Shown: in pieces, positions 25,826-34,370 of the stretch
Position numbering within the stretch: the stretch's first letter is position 1
Layout: each line of letters opens with the position of its first letter
Origin: Domibacillus tundrae
GTDB lineage: Bacteria; Bacillota; Bacilli; Bacillales; Domibacillaceae
Direction of reading: 5' to 3'
Length of the DNA: 49,456 bases
Assembly: GCF_000970675.1 (NCBI RefSeq)
Contig: NZ_LAJA01000018.1
Location: 1-49,456, forward strand
Made by a program: the position numbers and the translations under genes
The notes under the pieces: model-generated
Database searches by the model: none
What the model saw: the letters and a program-made list of their open reading frames with translations, nothing else
What the model was told of the DNA's origin: nothing

Positions 25826-25885
25826 TCATGTCAGTCGCCCGCTGCATCAACGCAGCGGGGGATAGTCAACAAAAGGAGTTTTACA

Positions 25886-27007
25886 ATGAAATCAATCAAT
25901 GCAATGAAATCAACCTATGCACCGTTACTGGAAACTTTTTCATTAAAAAGCGGTGTTGAGTTAAAAAACCGCATCGTGATGGCACCGATGACCAATTTTT
26001 CATCGAATGATGACGGGACGGTGACCGAAGCGGAAGTGGCGTATTATGCACGCCGGGCAGAAGGTGTGGCGGCGGTAATCACCGCTTGCACATACGTAAC
26101 ACCAAATGGGAAAGGGTTCCCGGGTGAATTTGGCGCCGACCGCGATGAGATGATTCCCAGTCTCGCGCGTCTTGCGTCTGCGATTCAGGAAAAAGGCGCC
26201 AAAGCGATTTTGCAAATTTTTCACGGCGGCCGCATGGTGCCGCCAAACTTAGTGGATGGGGATGTCGTCAGCGCAAGCAACGTGCCGGCAGAAGCAGAAG
26301 GAAGCGCTGTACCGCGTGAGCTTTCTGCTGCAGAAGTGGAAAACATCATTGCGGCGTTTGGTGAAACGACACGCCGCGCGATCGAAGCGGGCTATGACGG
26401 GGTGGAAATTCACGGCGCCAACGGCTACTTGATTCAGCAATTTTTCTCGCCACATTCCAACCGCCGTACTGATAAATGGGGCGAACGCCTTGCTTTTCCG
26501 CTTGCGGTTGTTGATACGGTGAAGAAGGCCGCTGAAAAAGCAGACCGCCCGTTTGCAGTCGGCTATCGCTTTTCACCAGAAGAGCCGGAAACACCGGGTA
26601 TTACAATGGCAGATACGTTAGAACTGATCGATGCCTTAAAGGAAAAAGAGCTTGATTACCTGCATGTGTCCCTTATGGAATTTTGGTCCGAGCCAAGACG
26701 CGGTGTTGATGATACACGCACACGTCTGGAAATTATTAAAGAACGCGCTGGAAATACGATACCGGTCATCGGCGTCGGGTCGATTTACAAAGCGGATGAT
26801 GCGATAAAAGCACTTGGAACGGGTGTTGACCTCCTTGCGATTGGCCGCGGGCTTATTATCGAGCCGGATTGGGTACAAAAAGTAGAGAATGGCCAGGAAG
26901 AAACGATTGCCGTGAAAATTGACAAAAACGCGCAGGAAAAACTTGTTGTGCCGGATCCGCTTTGGAATGCGATTGTAAACACGCCGGGCTGGTTTCCAGG
27001 CGTTTAA
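25886..27007 (+). CDS. Old-yellow-enzyme family NADH:flavin oxidoreductase
   Basis: A 373-aa FMN-dependent TIM-barrel ene-reductase. It has the FMN-binding start LKNRIVMAPMTNFSS, the active-site HGANGYLIQQFFSPHSNRRTD motif (typical HxANGYL), and the C-terminal GVGSI and AIGRGLI phosphate-binding loops. It resembles the YqiG-type branch. Enzymes of this type reduce activated C=C bonds of quinones, enones or nitro compounds. AAAGGAG lies before the ATG. With the Rrf2 regulator upstream and the tautomerase downstream, a role in removing reactive electrophiles is a fair inference. Confidence 0.9.
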   Translation: MKSINAMKSTYAPLLETFSLKSGVELKNRIVMAPMTNFSSNDDGTVTEAEVAYYARRAEGVAAVITACTYVTPNGKGFPGEFGADRDEMIPSLARLASAIQEKGAKAILQIFHGGRMVPPNLVDGDVVSASNVPAEAEGSAVPRELSAAEVENIIAAFGETTRRAIEAGYDGVEIHGANGYLIQQFFSPHSNRRTDKWGERLAFPLAVVDTVKKAAEKADRPFAVGYRFSPEEPETPGITMADTLELIDALKEKELDYLHVSLMEFWSEPRRGVDDTRTRLEIIKERAGNTIPVIGVGSIYKADDAIKALGTGVDLLAIGRGLIIEPDWVQKVENGQEETIAVKIDKNAQEKLVVPDPLWNAIVNTPGWFPGV

Positions 27008-27025
27008 GAGAAAGGGTGAAAACAT

Positions 27026-27220
27026 ATGCCGTTTATTACCGTGAAAGTATTAGAAGGAAAAACACCCGAACAAAAACGTGATTTAGTGAAGCGCATGACC
27101 GCCGCTGTCAAAGAGTCGTTTGACGTTGATGCGGACAAAGTTTTTGTCTTTTTTGAAGACTTGAAACCGAATGACTACGGCAAGCAAGGCGAACTGTATT
27201 CATTTAAAGATGAAAAATAA
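27026..27220 (+). CDS. 4-oxalocrotonate tautomerase-like protein
   Basis: A 64-aa subunit of the 4-OT family, beginning MPFITVKVLEGKTPEQKRDLV; after Met removal Pro1 is the catalytic base. The family's usual length is 60-70 aa, functioning as hexamers or related oligomers. The Arg at position 11 of 4-OT is replaced by Lys (LEGK), and FFEDLKPNDYGKQG is the usual second half. AAAGGGTG lies 8 nt upstream. It is 18 bp after the old-yellow-enzyme gene, so cotranscribed; it might isomerise the oxidoreductase's substrates or products. Confidence 0.88.
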   Translation: MPFITVKVLEGKTPEQKRDLVKRMTAAVKESFDVDADKVFVFFEDLKPNDYGKQGELYSFKDEK

Positions 27221-27226
27221 GTGAAA

Positions 27227-27263
27227 GGGCTGCCCCAACTAAAGTTGGAGCAGCTCTTTTTTT
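27227..27263 (+). terminator. Terminator after the tautomerase gene
   Basis: GGGCTGCCCCAACT (27227-27240) pairs with AGTTGGAGCAGCTC (27243-27256), followed by seven T. Confidence 0.9.
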
Positions 27264-27264
27264 A

Positions 27265-27312
27265 TTGACAAAATAGTTTCATTCAATTTAAAATGTTGCT
27301 ATAAGGAAACTT
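27265..27312 (+). promoter_or_regulatory. Promoter and MntR-like operator of the metal ABC operon
   Basis: TTGACA (27265-27270), an 18-bp spacer and TAAAAT (27289-27294). Directly after it TGTTGCTATAAGGAAACTT (27294-27312) resembles the MntR boxes known upstream of B. subtilis mntA and mntH (core TTGCnnnnAGGAAACT). A further palindromic TTGCCTTTGCGCAAA at about 27364-27378 might be a second site. Repression by manganese-bound MntR is inferred. Confidence 0.65.
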
Positions 27313-27411
27313 TCTTTGATAAGGGCATAAGAATATTGTAGCTACTTTTTTTGGGATTAAAGTTGCCTTTGCGCAAAATATTTTTAAGAGGGAAAGAAAG
27401 GAGTGTTCAAC

Positions 27412-28158
27412 ATGATACCCGCTATTCAGGTCTCAGAATTATCCGTTTCATATCACGGACAGAAAGCCATTCAAAGAGCTGATCTTATCGTTGAAAAAGG
27501 GAAATTAGTTGGTATTATCGGACCGAATGGAGCGGGGAAATCCACGTTTGTGAAAGCAATGCTGTCGTTAATTTCAAGAGACGGCGGCACAGTCCGTTTC
27601 CAAGGAAAATCCTTTAAGGAGATGAGGACCTCCATCGCCTATGTGCCACAGAGAAATGAAATTGATTGGGATTTTCCAATCACGGTGTTTGATACCGTCT
27701 TAATTGGTACGTATCCAACACTAGGGTTTTTTAAAAACCCAGGGAAAAAGGAAAAGGAATGGGCTCGGGTTTGTTTGAAAAAGGTCGGAATGGAACCATT
27801 CTCAAAAAAACAAATTGGTGAATTGTCAGGCGGCCAGCAGCAGCGTGTTTTTCTCGCCCGTGCCCTTGCACAAAAAGCGGAAATTCTATTTTTGGATGAA
27901 CCGTTTGCCGGGGTGGACGTGGCAAGCGAAGCAGCGATGATTGCTTTATTAAAAGAGCTTGCTGCCGATGGGAAGACTATATTAGTTGTCCATCATGATT
28001 TAAGTAAAGCAACCGAATATTTTGACCAGCTGTTGCTTTTAAATAAAAAAGTGATTGGTTTTGGAGACGCTGAAACGGTTTTTAAACGAGAACTTTTACG
28101 CCAAGCTTACGTTCATCCTCTCTCATTTCTCGATCAAAAGGAGATGGCAGACGCATGA
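27412..28158 (+). CDS. Manganese/zinc ABC transporter ATP-binding protein
   Basis: A 248-aa ATPase of the cluster-9 metal importers. Walker A is GPNGAGKST, the signature LSGGQQQRVFLARAL, Walker B ILFLDEPFAGVD, and the switch His is in VVHHDLSK. The ATG at 27412 has AAGGAG at a proper distance, while the GTG at 27403 would abut it. The stop overlaps the permease start in an ATGA junction. Together with the MntR-like box, manganese is the most probable substrate (MntB/TroB type); zinc cannot be excluded from sequence alone. Confidence 0.9.
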   Translation: MIPAIQVSELSVSYHGQKAIQRADLIVEKGKLVGIIGPNGAGKSTFVKAMLSLISRDGGTVRFQGKSFKEMRTSIAYVPQRNEIDWDFPITVFDTVLIGTYPTLGFFKNPGKKEKEWARVCLKKVGMEPFSKKQIGELSGGQQQRVFLARALAQKAEILFLDEPFAGVDVASEAAMIALLKELAADGKTILVVHHDLSKATEYFDQLLLLNKKVIGFGDAETVFKRELLRQAYVHPLSFLDQKEMADA

Positions 28159-29015
28159 ATTTTTTAGAAGCCATTTTTTATTATGATTTTTTACAAAAAG
28201 CGCTGCTTACCTCTGCGATGGTCGGCATTATTTGTGGCATGATCGGGTGTTTTATTATTTTGAGGGGCATGGCGCTTATGGGTGACGCGATTTCTCATGC
28301 CGTTCTTCCAGGTGTAGCCATTTCGTATCTGTTAGGGATACCATTTTTTATCGGAGCTGTTGTCTCAGGCGTTGTGACGGCGGTAGCGATTGGGTTTATC
28401 AGCCAAAATAGCCGGATAAAACAGGATATTTCCATTGGCATCATGTTTACCTCTGCTTTCGCGTTCGGCATCCTGCTCATTACCGGGATGAAAAGCAGCA
28501 CCGATCTTTATCATATCTTGTTCGGGAATGTGCTTGCCGTACGCACAGCAGATATGTGGGCAACACTTGGCATCGGATTTGTTGTTTTTTTATCGATCGT
28601 CCTTTTTTACAAAGAACTGCTTGTTTCTTCTTTTGACAAGACGATGGCACAAGCATACGGATTGCCGGTGCAATGGATTCACTATATTTTGCTCGTGCTC
28701 CTGACGATGGTGACGGTGGCGTCCTTGCAGACAGTCGGCATCATCTTAGTTGTCGCGATGCTGATTACGCCTGCTGCAACCGCGTATTTGCTGACAGACC
28801 GTTTGTGGGTCATGTTGTATGCATCTGCACTGCTTGGCGTTATTTCATCGGTTGCCGGTTTATACATTAGTTTCACGTATAATCTGGCTTCCGGGGCAGC
28901 CATTGTTCTCGTCTCCACTCTTTTGTTCCTTCTCGCGTTTTTTCTGGCTCCAAAACAAGGCCTGATCTGGCGGAGAATGAGAACTTATGCAAATACGGAA
29001 AAGGGGGAAATATAA
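28155..29015 (+). CDS. Manganese/zinc ABC transporter permease
   Basis: A 286-aa ABC-3 family membrane protein with about eight or nine helices. Family features include FIILRGMALMGDAISHAVLPGVAI near the N-terminus, given as RGMALMGDAISHAVLPG, and LQTVGIILVVAMLITPAATA around residue 200, with the coupling segment between. It overlaps the ATPase gene by 4 bp. Only one permease gene is present, in contrast to the two of B. subtilis mntABCD, so it would homodimerise. Confidence 0.9.
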   Translation: MNFLEAIFYYDFLQKALLTSAMVGIICGMIGCFIILRGMALMGDAISHAVLPGVAISYLLGIPFFIGAVVSGVVTAVAIGFISQNSRIKQDISIGIMFTSAFAFGILLITGMKSSTDLYHILFGNVLAVRTADMWATLGIGFVVFLSIVLFYKELLVSSFDKTMAQAYGLPVQWIHYILLVLLTMVTVASLQTVGIILVVAMLITPAATAYLLTDRLWVMLYASALLGVISSVAGLYISFTYNLASGAAIVLVSTLLFLLAFFLAPKQGLIWRRMRTYANTEKGEI

Positions 29016-29016
29016 A

Positions 29017-29943
29017 ATGAAAAAATGGATGATTGGCATGATGGGTCTGCTGCTTTTGCTGGCGGCCGGCTGTGGAAAATCGCCAGAAGGAGCAACTGAA
29101 CAGGAGAAGATGCAGGTGGTCACCACGTATTCCATTTTATATGACATTGTTAAAAATGTTGGTGGAATGCATGTGGATATTCACAGCTTGGCACCGGTCG
29201 GTTCGAATCCGCACGAATATGATCCGCTGCCGGCGGATATTCAAAAAACAACGGATGCCGATGTCGTTTTTTATAATGGACTGAATTTAGAGGCAGGTCG
29301 TTCATGGTTTGACAATCTGCTCGAAACAGCCGGTAAATCCGGTGAGAATGCCCCTGTTTTTCGGTTAAGTGAGAACGTAGAACCAATGTACTTAACGACG
29401 AAAGGGAAAGAAGGAGAAGAAGACCCACATGCATGGCTGGACATTCAAAACGGTATTCGGTACGCGGAAAATGCCCGGGACGCGTTAATCAAAATAGACC
29501 CAGATCATGCAGAGGATTATGCGCAAAATGCGAAAGATTATATTGCGAAATTAAACGATTTGCATCAAAAAGCGCTAGAGGAATTTAATCAAATTCCGCC
29601 TGAAAAAAGGTTTCTAGTGACGAGCGAAGGCGCCTTTAAATATTTTAGTAAAGCCTATGGGTTTAATGCAGGGTATATTTGGGAAATTAATGCTGAGAAT
29701 CAAGGGACGCCGGACCAGGTTCGTTCCATCGTAGACCTCATTCGTGACAAACAGATCCCCGTTCTTTTTGTCGAATCGAGTATTGATCCGAGAAGCATGC
29801 AAATGGTGTCCGATGAAACGGGGGTGCCGATTGGGGGAACTCTTTTCACAGATTCACTTGCACAGCCGGGGGAGAAAGGGGATACCTACTTCGGCATGAT
29901 GGAATCGAATCTGGAAGTAATAATGGAAAATGTGAAAAAATGA
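29017..29943 (+). CDS. Metal-binding lipoprotein of the manganese/zinc ABC transporter
   Basis: A 308-aa cluster A-I (ZnuA/TroA/PsaA-type) binding protein. Signal peptide with lipobox LLAAGC. Metal ligands are visible: His of SNPHEYDP, His of EEDPHAWLD, Glu of NAENQGTP (Glu/His position), and Asp in GGTLFTDSL. The His-His-Glu-Asp set is the one usual in manganese binders (PsaA, MntC). It lacks the His-rich loop of zinc-specific ZnuA, again favouring manganese. ATG 29017 is chosen for its AAGGGGGAAA site; the frame runs further upstream into the permease gene but without a ribosome binding site. Confidence 0.9.
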   Translation: MKKWMIGMMGLLLLLAAGCGKSPEGATEQEKMQVVTTYSILYDIVKNVGGMHVDIHSLAPVGSNPHEYDPLPADIQKTTDADVVFYNGLNLEAGRSWFDNLLETAGKSGENAPVFRLSENVEPMYLTTKGKEGEEDPHAWLDIQNGIRYAENARDALIKIDPDHAEDYAQNAKDYIAKLNDLHQKALEEFNQIPPEKRFLVTSEGAFKYFSKAYGFNAGYIWEINAENQGTPDQVRSIVDLIRDKQIPVLFVESSIDPRSMQMVSDETGVPIGGTLFTDSLAQPGEKGDTYFGMMESNLEVIMENVKK

Positions 29944-30021
29944 AATTAAATCGGCGTTCTATGGAAAACTACCGTATAATGAGAAACGTTCATCACTATA
30001 GAAAAAGAAGGTAATAAATCC

Positions 30022-31461
30022 ATGGAAAATAACTTTAGCCAATTTTCGATCAGTGCAGATATTCAGAAGGCACTCTCCGAATTATCTTATACGAAACCGA
30101 CCGATGTACAAAAAGCCGTCATTCCTGCCGCTCTTTTAAAAAAAGACTTGATTGTTAAATCCCAAACCGGCAGCGGCAAAACCGCATCCTTTGCAATCCC
30201 GCTTGTCCAGATGACGAACTGGGATGAAAATAAGCCGCAGGCACTTGTCTTAACACCGACACGGGAGCTAGCCGCGCAAGTAAAAGAGGATATTACAAAT
30301 ATCGGCCGGTTTAAGCGGACAAAAGCCACCGCGGTCTACGGAAAATCACCGTTTGCCCGCCAAAAGCTTGAGCTCAAGCAAAAAACACATATCGTCGTTG
30401 GCACGCCGGGGCGTGTTCTTGATCATATTGAAAAAGAAACACTTGATGTGCAAAAAATCCGTTTTCTCGTCATTGACGAAGCGGATGAAATGCTGAATAT
30501 GGGGTTTATTGAGCAAGTATCCGCCATTATTGAAAAATTGCCACAGGACCGGGTAACGATGCTGTTTTCTGCGACGTTCCCGCCGGACATCGCCCGCTTA
30601 TCGGAGAAATATATGAACACGCCGGAGCGGATTGAAGCGGCGAAAGAAATGACGACGTCATCGATTACACACGCCGTTATGGTGACTGTGGAGGACCAAA
30701 AAATCCGCTCATTAAAAGACGTTCTGGCCGTAGAAAATGCGGACAGCGCGATGCTATTTTGCAGGACGCAGGAGCGCGTGGAGACGCTGTTTGACACACT
30801 CGACCGGGCGGGCATGTCATGCGGCATGCTGCACGGGGGCATGATGCAGGAAGACCGATTCGCCGTTATGACGGAATTTAAGCGCGGCGAGTTTCGCTAC
30901 TTGTGTGCAACCGACGTCGCTGCCCGTGGCATTGACATCGAAAATGTGCCGCTCGTTATTAATTTTGACGTGCCGCTTGAAAAAGAAAGCTACGTGCACC
31001 GCACTGGCCGGACCGGCCGTGCAGGCCATACCGGCCGGGCGATCACATTAATGACGCCTTTTGAAGAAAAGTTCGTAGCAGAAATTGAAAGCTATATCGG
31101 ATTTGAGCTGCCGCGTAAAGATCTGCCATCTCCATCCGAGATCGCAGCCGCCAAGCCTGCGTTTGAGGAAAAAATGGCCGAACGTCCGCAAGTAAAAGAA
31201 GACAAAAGCAAAAACGTAAACAAAGACATTATGAAGCTGTATTTTAACGGCGGCAAAAAGAAAAAGCTGCGCGCGGTTGATTTTGTCGGCACCCTTTCCA
31301 ATTTGCCAGGGTTGAAAGCCGAAGACATCGGCATCATTACCATTCAAGATAATGTCACCTACGTCGATATTTTAAACGGCAAAGGTCCATTGGTATTGAA
31401 AGCGATGAAAACAACCACTGTCAAAGGCAAGCAGCTGAAAGTGCAAAAAGCGAGAAACTAA
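30022..31461 (+). CDS. dbpA: DEAD-box RNA helicase DbpA (YxiN type)
   Basis: A 479-aa ATP-dependent RNA helicase. Motifs: Q motif around [13 protein letters not shown], motif I SQTGSGKT, Ia PTRELA, II DEAD in [18 protein letters not shown] through [15 protein letters not shown] and [10 protein letters not shown]. The last 75 residues ([20 protein letters not shown] onward) form the DbpA RNA-binding domain, which in E. coli and B. subtilis homologues binds 23S rRNA hairpin 92; a role in 50S subunit assembly is therefore expected. Own promoter region (TATAAT near 29975) and AGAAGG ribosome binding site. Confidence 0.93.
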   Translation: MENNFSQFSISADIQKALSELSYTKPTDVQKAVIPAALLKKDLIVKSQTGSGKTASFAIPLVQMTNWDENKPQALVLTPTRELAAQVKEDITNIGRFKRTKATAVYGKSPFARQKLELKQKTHIVVGTPGRVLDHIEKETLDVQKIRFLVIDEADEMLNMGFIEQVSAIIEKLPQDRVTMLFSATFPPDIARLSEKYMNTPERIEAAKEMTTSSITHAVMVTVEDQKIRSLKDVLAVENADSAMLFCRTQERVETLFDTLDRAGMSCGMLHGGMMQEDRFAVMTEFKRGEFRYLCATDVAARGIDIENVPLVINFDVPLEKESYVHRTGRTGRAGHTGRAITLMTPFEEKFVAEIESYIGFELPRKDLPSPSEIAAAKPAFEEKMAERPQVKEDKSKNVNKDIMKLYFNGGKKKKLRAVDFVGTLSNLPGLKAEDIGIITIQDNVTYVDILNGKGPLVLKAMKTTTVKGKQLKVQKARN

Positions 31462-31470
31462 TGGATTCGA

Positions 31471-31560
31471 TTCGTGAGCAGGGTCTCTGTTTCGTGACCA
31501 ACGGCTTCATTTCGTGAGCAAAGTCAGACTTTCATGACCAATAGCATATTTCACAAGTAA
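31471..31560 (+). repeat. Tandem 20-bp-period repeat array
   Basis: Four copies of TTCRTGASCA start exactly 20 bp apart: TTCGTGAGCA at 31471, TTCGTGACCA at 31491, TTCGTGAGCA at 31511, TTCATGACCA at 31531. A decayed fifth, TTCACAAGTAA, begins at about 31550. The 10-bp spacers are not conserved. The array lies between the convergent dbpA and DoxX genes. The unit is not a multiple of three and nothing codes through it. GAGCA and GACCA forms alternate. Confidence 0.8.
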
Positions 31561-31562
31561 AT

Positions 31563-31600
31563 CCAAAAGACGCCCGGTGCAGCCATCGGACGTCTTTTGG
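31563..31600. terminator. Bidirectional terminator between dbpA and the DoxX gene
   Basis: CCAAAAGACG (31563-31572) pairs perfectly with CGTCTTTTGG (31591-31600), with an inner CCG/CGG. Flanking A and T runs allow it to work for both convergent genes. Confidence 0.85.
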
Positions 31601-31960
31601 TTATTGATCGATATTTTTTGCCCCCTTAATGAGCAGCCATTGAAGCGGCAGCCGCCCCCATAAGGCCCATTTTGGCAGCTGCTTATTTCCGAGCGGAATG
31701 TTTTTCGCTGCCATGTACACGTTGGCCGGGAAAACGGCCGCCAAAAAACCCGGAATCGTTTTAGTGACAAACGACGTGCGGCGGTCGAGCAGCAGCACGA
31801 CACCATAGAGAATTTCAATGACACCGGAAATCGCGACGATCGCTTTTTTAAACGGCAAAAAAGCAGGCACAATTGCTTCAAATCCTTTTGATCGTGTAAA
31901 ATGGGCAATGCCCGCAAACAAAAAGCCCGCCCCATATAAAAGCCTTAGTATCGTTTTCAA
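31601..31960 (-). CDS. DoxX-family membrane protein
   Basis: A 119-aa, four-helix membrane protein. LRLLYGAGFLFAGIAHFTR is the conserved first helix of DoxX/DoxD proteins, followed by a second helix with a Glu (ISGVIEILYGVVLL). The C-terminus PLQWLLIKGAKNID is also usual. Family roles include redox or sulphur metabolism and terminal-oxidase-linked functions, but the actual role here is unknown. It starts with TTG preceded by AAAAGGACGGGA. It is a single gene, convergent with dbpA. Confidence 0.82.
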   Translation of the reverse strand: MKTILRLLYGAGFLFAGIAHFTRSKGFEAIVPAFLPFKKAIVAISGVIEILYGVVLLLDRRTSFVTKTIPGFLAAVFPANVYMAAKNIPLGNKQLPKWALWGRLPLQWLLIKGAKNIDQ

Positions 31961-32097
31961 CTGAATCCCGTCCTTTTCTAAACGCTCTTTAAACCGTAGT
32001 AAAAGAAAAAGATTTTGTCAAATTTTAACGAAATATTAAAAAAGTAGTCAAAATGATGTGGGGCATCCTGTATAATGAACGGGAGAGGGGGAGAAAC

Positions 32098-33711
32098 ATG
32101 AATCGTCAGTCAGAACGCAGTGCCTTGCAGAATGTGCAGGCCATTGCGAAAAAAATTCAGCCATATATAAAGAACGAACAATTTGTTGAAGACTATTACG
32201 AAGAGCTTCACCATTTACTTGATGAAGAACTACAAGACAACGAGTACCTTTTAATTGTAGATGAAACAGGATTGGCCCGCATTCATACAAATAGGCTGCG
32301 GGAAGGAGTCGTTTTTTCGGATGAGACGGGCCAGCGTGCCGCTCAGACGAAAGAGCCAATCGTCCAGCAATATGCGCGGGATACGGGAGAATTAATCATG
32401 GATGCGTCCGCACCTATTCACTTTTTAGAAAATGGTAAGCGCTTTAATTTGCGCCTTGGAAAAATCTCGCAGCAGCCATTTTTACGCCCGGCGTTTGGAG
32501 CAATCAGTACGCTGCCGATGCTGGCCGCGCTGTTCTCGATTTGGCTGACAGGCCAGTTGACAGACACGGTTGCATTTTTGTTGCTTGCCGTACTCGCTGT
32601 CACAGCAATTGCCGGCCATTTTTTGTACCGGACGGTCACCTCGGAAATTCGAACGTGGTACCGGTTGACGAGAAAAGTGTCAGCCGGGGACTTAACATCC
32701 GAAGTGAAAAGCGGACGCCGGACCGAATTTCATCAAATTGGTTTTGAGCTTAATAAAGTCGTCCTTGGGATGCGCAATATGATGAGCGAGCTGCAAAAAT
32801 CTGCTCAGTCCGTTCAGCATGTGTCAGGGACGCAAGCGGAGCAGTCTGCCCGCCTGCTTGAGACATTTGAAAGCCTGTCCGGCACGATGCAGGAATTTCA
32901 ATCAGGTTCTGAGATGCAAATGTCGTCGCTGCAGTCCGCACATGCGGTCGTGCAGGATATGATGGCAAGCATTCGCGGCATGGAAAAAGAGATGGATGCC
33001 ACGTTTGCATTGTCCGAACAAACAGCGGAATCAGCGGGCCAGGGTGCACAAATAATGCGTGAAATTGAAGCAGACATGGTGCACGTGCAGGAAGGAATCG
33101 GCCAGGCAGCAGGCAAAATGAGGGCCGTTTCCAACGATACGGATGCCACAATGGCCATTGTTACGTCCATTACCGCCATTGCGGCTCAAACGAATTTGTT
33201 GGCGTTGAACGCGTCTATTGAAGCGGCGCGGGCGGGAGATGCTGGCCGCGGATTCGCGATTGTGGCGGAAGAGGTCCGGAAATTGGCGGAAGAAACGAAT
33301 ATATTTTCTGCCGATATTTTGTCTGCGCTTGAAAAAACACGTGATGATATTCATCGTGTGGCGGAGCAAGTAAAAAACAGCCGGAGCGGGATGGAATCGA
33401 GCGTTCGTCATATGCGGCAAGCGGGGGAGACGATTCTCGGCTTAAATACCATTGCCTCTGATACATTGAGCGCCGCCCGCAGCAACCGGACGTACGCGAC
33501 ACGCATTCTTCAGGACGGCGAACAGCTTGAGACGGTTATCCATGACGTCAATCACATCGCCGAACGATTTACCGAACAGGTGGCGCGGACAGTTGGAGAA
33601 ATGGATCAAAATAAACACAGTGTTCATCAAATGTCGGAAGATGCCCGTCGTCTTTCTGCTGATACAGAAGGCTTGAGCATGATCGCGAAACGGTTTAAGC
33701 TGGCAAAATAA
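32098..33711 (+). CDS. Methyl-accepting chemotaxis protein with N-terminal cytoplasmic-type sensor
   Basis: A 537-aa chemoreceptor. Unlike typical MCPs there is no N-terminal membrane helix: residues 1-120 form a soluble sensor region ([19 protein letters not shown]...) followed by two close membrane helices (about 135-185), HAMP (about 185-240) and the signalling domain. The hairpin tip that contacts CheA and CheW is [38 protein letters not shown], cited here by its core [15 protein letters not shown]. The sensor should face the cytoplasm. ATG 32098 has AGGGGGAG upstream. A TATAAT at 32070 may be its -10 box. The ligand is unknown. Confidence 0.88.
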   Translation: MNRQSERSALQNVQAIAKKIQPYIKNEQFVEDYYEELHHLLDEELQDNEYLLIVDETGLARIHTNRLREGVVFSDETGQRAAQTKEPIVQQYARDTGELIMDASAPIHFLENGKRFNLRLGKISQQPFLRPAFGAISTLPMLAALFSIWLTGQLTDTVAFLLLAVLAVTAIAGHFLYRTVTSEIRTWYRLTRKVSAGDLTSEVKSGRRTEFHQIGFELNKVVLGMRNMMSELQKSAQSVQHVSGTQAEQSARLLETFESLSGTMQEFQSGSEMQMSSLQSAHAVVQDMMASIRGMEKEMDATFALSEQTAESAGQGAQIMREIEADMVHVQEGIGQAAGKMRAVSNDTDATMAIVTSITAIAAQTNLLALNASIEAARAGDAGRGFAIVAEEVRKLAEETNIFSADILSALEKTRDDIHRVAEQVKNSRSGMESSVRHMRQAGETILGLNTIASDTLSAARSNRTYATRILQDGEQLETVIHDVNHIAERFTEQVARTVGEMDQNKHSVHQMSEDARRLSADTEGLSMIAKRFKLAK

Positions 33712-33756
33712 AAGAAATGTCCGCCGAATAAAGTCGGAGACATCTCCCAAAAAATA

Positions 33757-33788
33757 AAAATCGAACCTTTATGAGGTTCGATTTTTTT
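33757..33788. terminator. Bidirectional terminator
   Basis: AAAATCGAACCT (33757-33768) pairs perfectly with AGGTTCGATTTT (33774-33785), with A-rich left and T-rich right flanks. It is shared by the chemoreceptor and HAD genes. Confidence 0.9.
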
Positions 33789-33791
33789 ACG

Positions 33792-34370
33792 TTATTTTAC
33801 TTTTTTATAAAATGTCTCGTCATATACGTCTAAATAAATATCCGCCTCGATGTCCATATTCTGAAAGGCCACGGTTTTCATCCCGGCTGCCCGCGCTGGA
33901 ATCAAGTCTAGCGACCGGTCGCCAATCGCCCAGTCGAGTCCATATTTTTCGTGCAAATACAAATACGCTGCAGCATCCGGCTTGCGTGGAAATCCGTCAT
34001 CTTCCGGGCTGACAATTTCATCAAAATAATCAATTAACCCCCATTTTGTCAAAAGGTAAGTAGTAGAAGCTTTTGTCCGGTGCGTGACAATGACATTAAC
34101 ATCCGCTGCAGCCAGGACTTCTTTTACCCCGTCAAACGGCAGGCAGCCTGACTCTGATTCTTTATGGTCAAGCTCCGCAAACATCGGGCGGAAATCATCC
34201 GAGATGCCGTAATGCTCAAACGCGAGCTTTGAATTTTTCTTCAGCCAGCGCAGCGCTTCAGTCCGGTCCACCGGCTTGCCATGAGCCGCTTCATGAACCG
34301 CCGCAAAGCTGTTCACAATAGCCGGATACGTATCAAAAATCGTGCCATCTAAATCCCAAAGTAACTTCAT
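33792..34370 (-). CDS. HAD-superfamily phosphatase (phosphoglycolate phosphatase-like)
   Basis: A 192-aa HAD subfamily IA hydrolase. Motif I is DLDGTIFD (nucleophile Asp6 and acid/base Asp8), motif II is the Thr in VTHR, motif III is the Lys in FPRKPDA, and motif IV is GDRSLDL. A helical cap lies between motifs I and II. The substrate cannot be told; phosphoglycolate or other small phosphomonoesters are usual for this size. Its ATG directly abuts the stop of the diguanylate cyclase gene, with AAGGAG inside that gene's end, so the two are cotranscribed and coupled. Confidence 0.85.
   Translation of the reverse strand: MKLLWDLDGTIFDTYPAIVNSFAAVHEAAHGKPVDRTEALRWLKKNSKLAFEHYGISDDFRPMFAELDHKESESGCLPFDGVKEVLAAADVNVIVTHRTKASTTYLLTKWGLIDYFDEIVSPEDDGFPRKPDAAAYLYLHEKYGLDWAIGDRSLDLIPARAAGMKTVAFQNMDIEADIYLDVYDETFYKKVK

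Noticed and set aside
31471-31560. CRISPR array
   Set aside because: The repeats are only 10 bp with 10-bp spacers, imperfect, and no cas gene is present.
31565-31935. Long minus-strand frame of 142 codons overlapping the DoxX gene (31507-31935)
   Set aside because: It is an out-of-frame reading of the DoxX coding region, which has a proper start, membrane helices and family signature.
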